From Flavihumibacter fluminis (lineage in GTDB: Bacteria > Bacteroidota > Bacteroidia > Chitinophagales > Chitinophagaceae): a DNA stretch of 64,000 nucleotides. The stretch spans positions 496,001 through 560,000 of the forward strand of contig NZ_JAKEVY010000001.1 of the NCBI RefSeq assembly GCF_021491375.1, written 5' to 3'. A program made the translations under genes and the position numbers. The notes under the pieces were generated by a model that saw only the letters and a list, made by a program, of their open reading frames with translations, was not told the DNA's origin and ran no database searches. Positions 44,387 to 52,003 of this stretch are shown in pieces; the stretch's first letter is position 1, and every line of letters begins with the position of its first letter.

Positions 44387-44851
44387 ATGGTCAGTTCCAC
44401 AGCTCCCACTGTTTCGGATTATTTAAGAGAACTACCGGAAGAGAAACGAGCCGTAATGCAGTCCTTACGAAGCATTGTTCAAAAAAATATTCCTACAGGA
44501 TTCCAGGAATGTATGCAATACGGCATGATCAGTTATGTGGTTCCGCATTCCCTTTATCCTTCAGGTTACCATTGTGATCCCAGGCAGCCGCTGCCTTTTC
44601 TGAGCCTGGCAGCACAAAAAAATCATTTTGCCGTTTACCATATGGGTATGTATGCAGATCCTCAACTGCTTAGTTGGTTTCAGGAAGCGTTTGCCGCTCA
44701 CTACCCCTACAAACTGGATATGGGCAAAAGCTGTATGCGTTTTAAGAAACCAGAACAGGTACCTGTGGAGCTCATCGGTGAACTGGCTGCAAAAATGAGT
44801 CCGAAAGATTGGATCAGCCTCTATGAAGGGCAGCTAAAAAAGAAAAAGTAG
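44387..44851 (+). CDS. DUF1801 domain protein
   Basis: 154 residues. The family pattern is clear: TVSDYLRELPEEKRAVMQSLRSIVQKNIP, then ECMQYGMISYVVP, and FLSLAAQKNHFAVYHMGMYADP; the fold is YdhG-like. No catalytic role is established. The C-terminus is Lys-rich. It ends 8 nt before the convergent glycosyltransferase stop. Confidence 0.88.
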   Translation: MVSSTAPTVSDYLRELPEEKRAVMQSLRSIVQKNIPTGFQECMQYGMISYVVPHSLYPSGYHCDPRQPLPFLSLAAQKNHFAVYHMGMYADPQLLSWFQEAFAAHYPYKLDMGKSCMRFKKPEQVPVELIGELAAKMSPKDWISLYEGQLKKKK

Positions 44852-44859
44852 CAATTGTT

Positions 44860-45984
44860 TCAGCCTTTTTTCAGGGTTGATTTCATCAAATCAAATAAGG
44901 ACTGAATCTGCTGTTCAATACTGTAGTGTTGCTCCATGTGGAGTCGGGCGTTTTGACCCATGACCCTCATTTGATCCGGATTTTGCAATAACTGCAGTAT
45001 TCCTTGCACCATTCCTTTTTCATCCCATTCGTCCACCAGAATCCCGGTTTCCCCTTCTACCACCGCATCCATGATTCCACCATGACGTGTACTTACTATG
45101 GGTAATCCGCTGGCTGCAGCTTCCAGGATTGAGTTGGGGGTGCCTTCCATGTCTCCATTGGACGCAGTAACAGAATGCTGTACAAAAAGATGCGCTCGTT
45201 TCATATAGTCTGCAATTTTATCTGGAGGCAAAATACCAGGAAACTCAACAGATGACTCTATCGATAAGGCACGAACAAGTTGCTGACATTGCTCAAAAGC
45301 TTCTTCCCTCCCACCAATCATAACCAGTTTCGCATCAGGAAACACCTTGACTACCTCATGAAAAGCACGAATCGTAACCTGTGGTGCTTTTTTTTCGGTA
45401 AACCGTCCAACTGCAAGTAGTAACGGATAAGCTGCTTTTTGAGAAGGATCCGGGTTAAATTGATTTAGCTGAATGCCATAGGGAATGATCTTTACTTTTT
45501 CTTCGGGTGCGCCAATTTTAACCAATTGCTTCTTCATCACGTTTGAAACGGCAATAATAGCCGGAGCATAATCGAATAAAAGGCGATAGCCTGCACCATA
45601 TTTTTTAAGTACAGAAAGCTGGGTAGCATCATATCCATGAAAATGCGGAATCAACGGAATGTTCAAATCCCTGCAAACCGGTACCATGTGTACAGCTGAC
45701 AATCCATAATTAGCCAAAACCAGTTCAACCTGGTTGGATAAGAGGAATTTTTTCATTCCGTAATTGCTGAAATAGTTATTCCGGTTCCCTGTTATTGCTT
45801 TCAGCACCAGGTTGCCTATCCAGAAGGGAAGGGAATGAATCCTCCGCCCATCCTCCACCCTGGCCGGCATCCTGCCGGAGTGAAGCGTAAGCACCTCACA
45901 ACGTTTTGAGAGCTCATCAATCTGGCGTTTGATAAAGGTTTCCGAATAGGTTGAACGTTGGGAGCGGGTAATACAAATTCGCAT
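44860..45984 (-). CDS. GT4 family glycosyltransferase
   Basis: 374 residues from ATG 45984 (MRICITRSQRSTYSETFIKRQ), chosen because the longer frame would include 31 odd residues from the divergent promoter region. GT-B fold; the second domain shows LLAVGRFTEKKAPQVTIRAF, ...FVQHSVTASNGDMEGTPNSILEAAASGLPIVST and the ExFGxxxxE-like donor site EGTPNSILE. It probably builds an exopolysaccharide or lipid-linked glycan from an NDP sugar; substrates unknown. Confidence 0.92.
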   Translation of the reverse strand: MRICITRSQRSTYSETFIKRQIDELSKRCEVLTLHSGRMPARVEDGRRIHSLPFWIGNLVLKAITGNRNNYFSNYGMKKFLLSNQVELVLANYGLSAVHMVPVCRDLNIPLIPHFHGYDATQLSVLKKYGAGYRLLFDYAPAIIAVSNVMKKQLVKIGAPEEKVKIIPYGIQLNQFNPDPSQKAAYPLLLAVGRFTEKKAPQVTIRAFHEVVKVFPDAKLVMIGGREEAFEQCQQLVRALSIESSVEFPGILPPDKIADYMKRAHLFVQHSVTASNGDMEGTPNSILEAAASGLPIVSTRHGGIMDAVVEGETGILVDEWDEKGMVQGILQLLQNPDQMRVMGQNARLHMEQHYSIEQQIQSLFDLMKSTLKKG

Positions 45985-46023
45985 GGGTGAAAGGTTGTCT
46001 GTACCGACAATCCTACAAATGTA

Positions 46024-46031
46024 TATTTTTG
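46024..46031 (+). promoter_or_regulatory. -7 box of the GT2 gene
   Basis: TATTTTTG, a perfect TAnnTTTG followed by CC, 20 nt before the chosen ATG at 46052. It supports the shorter start for the glycosyltransferase. Confidence 0.6.
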
Positions 46032-46051
46032 CCGGAAATTCAATCGGATTC

Positions 46052-46900
46052 ATGCAGTTATCTGTTATTATAACCACCTATAATTCTCCGGAATGGCTGG
46101 AAAAAGTGTTGTGGGGATTTGAAGCGCAAAGCTACCGTGAATTTGAAGTAATCATAGCAGATGATGGCTCAGGAGAACCAACACATGCCTTAATCGAAAC
46201 CATGAAGGCAACTGTTAGCTATCCCATACAACATGTGTGGCACGAGGATATTGGATTTCGGAAATGTACCATATTAAACAAAGCCATTGAAGCTTCCCAA
46301 ACGGATTACCTGGTTTTTACGGATGGCGACTGTATCCCCAGAAAAGATTTCCTGCAAGTGCATGCCAGCAGACGGGAAAAAGGACATTTTTTATCCGGAG
46401 GTTATTTTATGCTGCCAATGTCCATTTCCAGGGAGATTACAAAAGAAAATATCTTATCACAGGACTGTTTCAGGCTTTCCTGGCTAAAGGCAAAAGGATT
46501 ACCCGCTTCCTTCAAAAACAGCAAGATTTCGGTAAAAGGGGGATTGGCTGAATTCATGAATGCCATCACGCCCACTAAAGCAACCTGGAACGGGCACAAT
46601 GTTTCCGGCTGGAAAGCAGATATCCTGGCGGTTAACGGCTACGACGAACGGATGCGCTATGGTGCCCTGGACCGTGAATTGGGTGAGCGCCTGATGAACA
46701 AGGGGATCAAAGGAATTCAGATCCGGTACAGTGCTATTTGCATTCACCTGGATCATTCCCGTGGTTACAAAAACACGAAGGACATTAATTTCAACAAAGG
46801 CATCCGTAAAACCACCGCGGAAGAGAAAAGAACCTGGACAGATTTCGGCATTGAAAGAACGCATCGATTTCCTAATGATCCGGTGGAACAACCAGCCTGA
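46052..46900 (+). CDS. GT2 family glycosyltransferase
   Basis: 282 residues from ATG 46052 (MQLSVIITTYNSPEWLEKVL); the longer frame starts upstream of the promoter box. GT-A fold with nucleotide motif VIIADDGSG and the DXD-like FTDGDCIPR. The second half (WNGHNVSGWKADILAVNGYDERMRYGALDRELGERL) resembles the galactosyltransferase C-terminal domain (Glyco_transf_7C). It is divergent from the GT4 gene, and the pair may act on the same glycan. It overlaps the convergent downstream gene by 29 nt. Confidence 0.92.
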   Translation: MQLSVIITTYNSPEWLEKVLWGFEAQSYREFEVIIADDGSGEPTHALIETMKATVSYPIQHVWHEDIGFRKCTILNKAIEASQTDYLVFTDGDCIPRKDFLQVHASRREKGHFLSGGYFMLPMSISREITKENILSQDCFRLSWLKAKGLPASFKNSKISVKGGLAEFMNAITPTKATWNGHNVSGWKADILAVNGYDERMRYGALDRELGERLMNKGIKGIQIRYSAICIHLDHSRGYKNTKDINFNKGIRKTTAEEKRTWTDFGIERTHRFPNDPVEQPA

Positions 46901-47294
46901 AACCTACCAGTGGAGCGCGAAGGCGCTTGATCAACGTAAACAGATGCTGATCCTGAACCAGGGCCACCAGTGCTGATTGCATGGTTCCAAGCCATTGTTC
47001 TTCTATACCCAGGAGTCCATTCATCTCGAGCCATTCCCCCGCTTCCAGTTTTTCCGTATCAGCAAGATCGTACGCACTGACAAACTGCACCAACTGTCTC
47101 TCCTCTGCAAAAAACAGCACAGGTTGTATTGCCAGCTGAAGTTGCTCCAATTGTTGTTTCGAGGAGGGCTCCAAAATGGCGTCCCAGGCGGCATTTGCCA
47201 CCAAACCATACCAGCCGCCAGCCTGTACCGGAATGGCTTTTCCGGCTCTTAATGCTGCCAGGTTATTTTCTATAAGCTGCTCAAAATCAGACAT
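46872..47294 (-). CDS. Small divergent YrdC/Sua5-like protein (tentative)
   Basis: 140 residues. The start IENNLAALRAGKAIPVQAGGWYGLVANA has the spacing of the YrdC opening LxxGxxvxxPTdTvyGLxxxa but lacks the Thr residues. ALVALVQDQHLFTLIKRLRAPL resembles the later valRiPdhpf..LlkrlgxPl strand-helix. Substrate residues such as KxR are missing, so it is unlikely to be an active threonylcarbamoyl-AMP synthase. It may be a degenerate paralogue or an unrelated fold. A TAATTTTG box sits 4 nt before the ATG. Confidence 0.5.
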   Translation of the reverse strand: MSDFEQLIENNLAALRAGKAIPVQAGGWYGLVANAAWDAILEPSSKQQLEQLQLAIQPVLFFAEERQLVQFVSAYDLADTEKLEAGEWLEMNGLLGIEEQWLGTMQSALVALVQDQHLFTLIKRLRAPLVGFRLVVPPDH

Positions 47295-47298
47295 GCGG

Positions 47299-47306
47299 CA
47301 AAATTA
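47299..47306 (-). promoter_or_regulatory. -7 box before the YrdC-like gene
   Basis: TAATTTTG on the minus strand matches TAnnTTTG perfectly and lies only 4 nt from the ATG at 47294, implying a leaderless or nearly leaderless transcript. The divergent sucC has a weaker TATCTTCG box at 47322-47329. Confidence 0.55.
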
Positions 47307-47345
47307 TAGCCCAGTTTCTATTATCTTCGCCCCAAATTTTGCTAT

Positions 47346-48563
47346 ATGAACTTGCACGAATACCAAGCAAAGGAATTATTGAAGAAATACCAGGTGCCGG
47401 TGCAGGAAGGCATCGCCTGCAGCACCCCGGCTGAGGCAGAAGAAGCCTATCGCACTATCCATACCCAGTACGGCAGCAAGTTTGCTGTTGTAAAAGCCCA
47501 GATTCATGCGGGCGGTCGTGGTAAAGGAAAAATCCGCGGAAGCGAACAAAGAGGGGTAGCCGTAGGTAAAAACGCAGAAGCCATTAAAGAAATCGCACAG
47601 AATATATTGGGCGGCACATTGGTGACCATCCAGACCGGTGAAGCCGGCAAAGTGGTAAACAAAGTACTGGTTGCACAGGACGTTTATTACGAAGGACCTA
47701 ATCCAATAAAAGAATTTTACCTGTCTATTCTCCTGGACCGCGCAAAAGGGCAGAATGTAATCATGTACAGTACGGAAGGCGGTATGGATATCGAAGAAGT
47801 GGCGCACAACACACCGGATAAGATCTTTAAGGAGTGGGTTCACCCGGGTGGGCCATTACAGGCATTCCAGGCAAGAAAAATCGCTTTCAACCTCGGACTG
47901 AGTGGTGAAGCTTTCAAAAACTGCGTGAAGTTTGTTACGAATTTGTACAATGCATATGTTGGACTGGATTGTGCCATGCTGGAAATCAACCCTCTCTTCA
48001 AAACATCCGATGAAAAAATCATTGCGGTGGATTGTAAGATGAACATTGATGACAATGCGCTTACCCGTCACGCTGAACTGTCCAACCTGCGCGATTTCTC
48101 AGAAGAAGATCCAACTGAAGTGGAAGCAGGCAAATTCAACCTGAACTTTGTAAAACTGGACGGTAACGTAGGTTGTATGGTGAATGGCGCCGGACTGGCA
48201 ATGGCGACCATGGATATGATCAAACTCAGCGGTGGTGAACCTGCGAACTTCCTGGACGTAGGTGGTACTGCCAATGCGCAGACCGTGGAAGCCGGATTCC
48301 GTATCATTTTGAAAGATCCTAAAGTGAAAGCGATCCTGATCAATATCTTCGGAGGTATCGTACGTTGCGACCGGGTAGCACAGGGTGTAATTGACGCTTA
48401 CAAGACCATGGGTAATATCGAAGTACCCATCATTGTACGTCTGCAGGGAACCAATGCAGAAGAAGCCAAGAAACTGATTGACGAAAGCGGGCTGAAAGTT
48501 CAGAGCGCTATTCTGTTGAGCGAAGCTGCCGACCTGGTGAACAAGGCGGTAACTGCTGCCTAA
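47346..48563 (+). CDS. sucC: SucC, succinyl-CoA synthetase (ADP-forming) beta subunit
   Basis: 405 residues. The ATP-grasp domain starts MNLHEYQAKELLKKYQVPVQ and contains KAQIHAGGRGKGK; the ligase domain has NGAGLAMATMDMIKLSGGEPANFLDVGG and INIFGGIVRCDRVA. It makes ATP or GTP in the TCA cycle with SucD, which is not adjacent here. It is monocistronic and ends at a strong terminator. Confidence 0.96.
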   Translation: MNLHEYQAKELLKKYQVPVQEGIACSTPAEAEEAYRTIHTQYGSKFAVVKAQIHAGGRGKGKIRGSEQRGVAVGKNAEAIKEIAQNILGGTLVTIQTGEAGKVVNKVLVAQDVYYEGPNPIKEFYLSILLDRAKGQNVIMYSTEGGMDIEEVAHNTPDKIFKEWVHPGGPLQAFQARKIAFNLGLSGEAFKNCVKFVTNLYNAYVGLDCAMLEINPLFKTSDEKIIAVDCKMNIDDNALTRHAELSNLRDFSEEDPTEVEAGKFNLNFVKLDGNVGCMVNGAGLAMATMDMIKLSGGEPANFLDVGGTANAQTVEAGFRIILKDPKVKAILINIFGGIVRCDRVAQGVIDAYKTMGNIEVPIIVRLQGTNAEEAKKLIDESGLKVQSAILLSEAADLVNKAVTAA

Positions 48564-48588
48564 CGATCAGATATAACCGAATACAAAA

Positions 48589-48618
48589 GCCAGGGAAAAA
48601 TTTCCCTGGCTTTTTTTT
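48589..48618 (+). terminator. sucC terminator
   Basis: GCCAGGGA, loop AAAATT, TCCCTGGC and eight T: an 8-bp G+C-rich stem, 25 nt after the sucC stop and just before the GH16 gene. Confidence 0.92.
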
Positions 48619-48629
48619 ATCTTAGGAAG

Positions 48630-49412
48630 ATGAAACAGCTCCTTTTTTTCCTGTTATTGGCTTTTTGTTCAAAGGCCACCCTGGCACAACAGTGGAAACT
48701 CGTTTGGTCGGATGAGTTCACGCTGCCCGGCTTACCGGATCCTTCCAAATGGGACTATGATATCGGAGGCAATGGCTGGGGCAACCAGGAAAAGCAGGTG
48801 TATACCAAGGCTGATCCCAAAACCGTGAGTATACGAAATGGCTCGCTGTTTATTACTGCCTATAAAACCCCGGAGGGCAAGTATCATTCGGCCCGATTGG
48901 TTACCCGCGGCAAAGCCGACTGGCGATATGGCCGGATAGAGATTCGGGCAAGGTTGCCCAGAGGGCGCGGGGTTTGGCCAGCCATCTGGATGTTACCAAC
49001 AGACGATGCCTATGGTGATTGGCCAACCAGCGGAGAAATTGATATCATGGAATTTGTCGGACACAACCCGGATTCTGTATTCACCAGTGTACATACCGAT
49101 GCCTACAATCACATGATGGGTACACAGAAAACAAAGGGGCATCTGTTACGGATGAACTGGCAGGATTTTCATGTATATGCCATCGAGTGGCTGGAAAATC
49201 ACATTCATTTTAAAATTGATGGCAATACCGTATTCAGCTTTAAAAAAGAAAAAGATGAGGCGGAAGTCTGGCCATTTGACCAACCCTTCTACCTCATCCT
49301 CAACCTTGCAATTGGTGGTACCTGGGGCGGTCAGAAAGGCATTGATGACAGTATCTTCCCGCAATCCCTGGAAGTTGATTATGTGCGGGTATCCCAACCC
49401 GCTGCCCATTAA
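48630..49412 (+). CDS. Secreted GH16 family endo-beta-glucanase (laminarinase-like)
   Basis: 260 residues. A signal peptide (about 20 residues, ending TLAQ) is followed by one GH16 domain of beta-jelly-roll type. The catalytic motif GEIDIMEFVG has nucleophile Glu136 and acid/base Glu141, and the EIDIME-with-bulge form is the bacterial beta-1,3-glucanase version. Aromatic residues WVWPAIWMLP-like line the cleft. It probably degrades laminarin-type or fungal beta-1,3-glucans. A TATCTTAG box, one mismatch from consensus, overlaps the upstream terminator tail. Confidence 0.93.
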   Translation: MKQLLFFLLLAFCSKATLAQQWKLVWSDEFTLPGLPDPSKWDYDIGGNGWGNQEKQVYTKADPKTVSIRNGSLFITAYKTPEGKYHSARLVTRGKADWRYGRIEIRARLPRGRGVWPAIWMLPTDDAYGDWPTSGEIDIMEFVGHNPDSVFTSVHTDAYNHMMGTQKTKGHLLRMNWQDFHVYAIEWLENHIHFKIDGNTVFSFKKEKDEAEVWPFDQPFYLILNLAIGGTWGGQKGIDDSIFPQSLEVDYVRVSQPAAH

Positions 49413-49636
49413 GGCGTTTTTTTCGGTGGCAGGGCGAAAGCCTTTGCTTCATGTTCAAAATGGCCTTTGTGTGAGCCATCGCAAAAGGGTTTGTTCTGTG
49501 ATAAACCACAGCGACAGATACTCACCAATGTACGACCACCTAAATCATAGAGATTGCCATCTTTATCGCGGATTTCAAAATCGCCTTCCACGCGCAGGGA
49601 TCCATTGTTATTAACAGTAATGATTGTTCCAGCCAT
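49409..49636 (-). CDS. CDGSH iron-sulfur domain protein
   Basis: 75 residues. The 2Fe-2S motif CRCGLSQNKPFCDGSHKG gives ligands Cys41, Cys43, Cys52 and His56, as in mitoNEET-type proteins. One CDGSH domain with a preceding beta strand region; soluble, no TM anchor. It may be an electron-transfer or cluster-transfer protein. It overlaps the convergent GH16 gene by 4 nt. Confidence 0.93.
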   Translation of the reverse strand: MAGTIITVNNNGSLRVEGDFEIRDKDGNLYDLGGRTLVSICRCGLSQNKPFCDGSHKGHFEHEAKAFALPPKKTP

Positions 49637-49680
49637 TAGTCTAAATTTTAGGATGCTAAAATAAGGGTTTAATTTGCACT

Positions 49681-50226
49681 ATGCAGGATACGGAAAACAT
49701 ACTGACCGCCACGCGGAACTGGATCAACAACGTGGTGATCGGTTGTAATTTCTGTCCGTTTGCAGCCCGTGAAATCAGGCGAAACAGCGTGCATTTTGAA
49801 CTGGCATCTGCAACCGATCCGGACCAGGTGTTGGAACAGTACCATCAACTACTTCAAAAACTGGATGAACATCCTGCCATCGAAACCGCTTTTCTGATAC
49901 TACCGGAAGGTTTCGGCGATTTTATGCACTACCTGGACCTGGTTGAAATGGCGGAAGAACTGATTGAAGAAGAAGACTACGAAGGCATCTACCAGGTTGC
50001 CAGCTTTCACCCGGCATACCTTTTTGCGGGTTCAGATACACAGGATCCGGCAAATTATACCAACCGGTCCCCCTACCCTATGTTGCATCTGCTGCGGGAA
50101 GAAAGTATTGAAAAAGCGTTAGAACACTATTCAGGTGATCCGGACGAAATTCCCGAGCGAAACATCCGGTTTGCAAGAGAGAAAGGCCTTGCATACATGA
50201 AAAGTCTGTTTAACAGCGGCATATAG
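49681..50226 (+). CDS. DUF1415 family protein
   Basis: 181 residues. The family landmarks are [18 protein letters not shown] near the N-terminus (a CxxC pair) and [15 protein letters not shown]...[23 protein letters not shown] in the second half. No function is established; the conserved Cys and His residues suggest metal binding or redox chemistry. A TTAATTTGCAC stretch just before the ATG is a shortened -7-like box. Confidence 0.88.
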   Translation: MQDTENILTATRNWINNVVIGCNFCPFAAREIRRNSVHFELASATDPDQVLEQYHQLLQKLDEHPAIETAFLILPEGFGDFMHYLDLVEMAEELIEEEDYEGIYQVASFHPAYLFAGSDTQDPANYTNRSPYPMLHLLREESIEKALEHYSGDPDEIPERNIRFAREKGLAYMKSLFNSGI

Positions 50227-50327
50227 ACCGCTCATCCCATTTTAAACATCCTTAACCAGAACAGGGTTCATACTGGCTTAGTTTTGCGGTCAATTCCCGA
50301 CCCGGTGAAAAATAGTTTGAATTGAAA

Positions 50328-50356
50328 TAGGGGTAATAAGCAGGCAGGTTGTCGGA
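50328..50356 (+). promoter_or_regulatory. Predicted ECF sigma promoter, copy 1 (autoregulatory)
   Basis: TAGGGGTAA, 11-nt spacer, GTTGTCGGA. The same two nonamers with the same spacer occur at 53819-53847 before the TonB-dependent receptor. Between the two copies the spacer shares no obvious identity, which argues for selection on the boxes. It lies about 60 nt before the sigma factor start. Assignment to the adjacent ECF sigma factor is inference. Confidence 0.8.
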
Positions 50357-50415
50357 CAGTAAAAGAACCTGTGTCGCTGAGTTTACCCATATCATACCAG
50401 CACCAACATGAACCA

Positions 50416-50988
50416 ATGGCCACTATTGAAGCCAGGCAGCCCATAGTACGCACCGATTTTGGATTGTTGCGTTTTGAAGAGGTATTTAAAACACATTTTA
50501 AAGCCCTCCATGCCTATGCCTACACGCTGGTACGGGAAGACATGCTGGCAGAAGAAATGGTGCAACAGGTTTTTTTCAAACTTTGGGAAAAAAGAGACAC
50601 ACTAAAGATTGAATCATCTGCAACTGCTTATCTCTACCGCTCTGTATACCACGAATGCCTGAATTACCTGAAGCACCAGAAAGTAAAAGCGGCCTATCAG
50701 CAGTACGCAAAAGCGATGCCCGAAGCTACCGCCGGTGGAGCGGCCCAAAAAATACAGTTAAGTGAGCTCCAACAACACCTGAACAAGGCATTAAGTGAAT
50801 TACCCGAACAATGCCGCACCATATTTCAGATGAGCCGGTATGAAGAACTGAAGTACCAGGAAATTGCAGATCGCCTGGGCCTATCTGTTAAAACCATTGA
50901 AAACCAGATGGGGAAAGCACTCCGTTTGCTGAGAGAAAAATTGAAAGATTTTTTACCCGTATTATTATTAATCCTGCTCAATCTCTGA
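50416..50988 (+). CDS. ECF RNA polymerase sigma factor (FecI-like, Bacteroidetes type)
   Basis: 190 residues from ATG 50416 (MATIEARQP); an in-frame GTG at 50371 would add 15 residues. Region 2 is FKTHFKALHAYAYTLVRED...FFKLWEKRD; region 4 is LSELPEQCRTIFQMSRYEELKYQEIADRLGLSVKTIENQMGKAL, a helix-turn-helix. It directs RNA polymerase to the signalling regulon. The FecR-like anti-sigma gene follows after 1 nt. Confidence 0.94.
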   Translation: MATIEARQPIVRTDFGLLRFEEVFKTHFKALHAYAYTLVREDMLAEEMVQQVFFKLWEKRDTLKIESSATAYLYRSVYHECLNYLKHQKVKAAYQQYAKAMPEATAGGAAQKIQLSELQQHLNKALSELPEQCRTIFQMSRYEELKYQEIADRLGLSVKTIENQMGKALRLLREKLKDFLPVLLLILLNL

Positions 50989-50989
50989 T

Positions 50990-52003
50990 ATGCTGCCCTT
51001 CCAATCCAACCATGCCATAGATGAGCTGCTGGTCAGTTACCTGCTGGGAGAAGCCACAGAGGAGCAACAGCGATCCGCCCTCAAATGGATCAGTGCCTCA
51101 GCGGAAAACGAACGGTATTTTCAGGAATTCCAACAGATTTGGGAAAAAAGCCGCGAACTGGCGGCCAATTCTTCAGTAGATGTAAACGCTGCCTGGGAAA
51201 GAATGCGGGAAAAACTGGAAAAGGGCAAAAATGGAAGAAAGGAAGAAAGGAAGATGGGAAGAAGGGAAGACGGAAAGGTTGTTAGTTTGGCAGGATGGTG
51301 GAGAAGGGCGGCGGCTATCCTTGCAATTGTGCTGACCGGTGCAGTAAGCTGGACGATCTACCGGCAATGGACAAACGCCGGATGGATGGAACTGGCGAGC
51401 CAGGAGGCGACACTTCTACAACTATTACCCGACAGTTCGAAAATCACCTTGAACAAAGGCGCAACAATTGAATATCCAAAACAATTTGCCCGGAATAAAC
51501 GCCGGATTAAACTGAAAGGGGAAGCTTTTTTTGATGTGAAAAGAAAGCCGGAACAACCATTTGAAGTCATGGTTAACAAACTAACCGTTACAGTATTGGG
51601 CACTTCCTTTAATATCCGGGAAACGGATTCTGCTACCATTGTAATCGTGGAATCGGGAACTGTTCAGGTAAGCGATGGGAATCAATCCATCGTGTTGAAT
51701 GCGGGAGAACAGTTGATTGCCGGTAACACTAAAAAGAGCTGGACAAAGGTTCAGCAAACAGATAAACTCTATCAATATTACCGAACCCGAACATTCAACT
51801 GCGACCGTACTCCATTGTGGAAACTGGTAGAAGTATTGAATGAAGCATATGATTCGAATATTGTAATTACCAATCCCGCCATCAGGGAACTGCCAATTAC
51901 TACAGTTTTTGAAAACCAGCCACTGGAAGAAGTTTTATCCATCATCTCCCAGACTCTGGACATTACCATCACCCGGAAAGACGATCAGATTTATGTGGAG
52001 TAA
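50990..52003 (+). CDS. FecR-like anti-sigma factor
   Basis: 337 residues. An N-terminal cytoplasmic sigma-binding segment (1-75, DELLVSYLLGEATEEQQRSALKW) is followed by a basic linker, one TM helix (about 108-128, AILAIVLTGAVSWTIY), the periplasmic FecR domain (LLPDSSKITLNKGATIEYP, GEAFFDVKRKPEQPFEVM) and the C-terminal DUF4974 domain. It holds the sigma factor until a signal arrives through the STN-domain protein. The linker (about 82-95) is encoded by five perfect-length 8-bp repeats, seemingly a repeat inserted into the gene. It overlaps the next gene by 11 nt. Confidence 0.94.
   Translation: MLPFQSNHAIDELLVSYLLGEATEEQQRSALKWISASAENERYFQEFQQIWEKSRELAANSSVDVNAAWERMREKLEKGKNGRKEERKMGRREDGKVVSLAGWWRRAAAILAIVLTGAVSWTIYRQWTNAGWMELASQEATLLQLLPDSSKITLNKGATIEYPKQFARNKRRIKLKGEAFFDVKRKPEQPFEVMVNKLTVTVLGTSFNIRETDSATIVIVESGTVQVSDGNQSIVLNAGEQLIAGNTKKSWTKVQQTDKLYQYYRTRTFNCDRTPLWKLVEVLNEAYDSNIVITNPAIRELPITTVFENQPLEEVLSIISQTLDITITRKDDQIYVE
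51233..51272 (+). repeat. Five-copy 8-bp tandem repeat inside fecR
   Basis: GGAAGAAA, GGAAGAAA, GGAAGATG, GGAAGAAG, GGAAGACG: five octamers, GGAAGANN, in the coding sequence between the sigma-binding domain and the membrane helix. They encode a highly charged linker (RKEERKMGRRED). The units resemble the intergenic array at 20747-20870. Confidence 0.92.
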
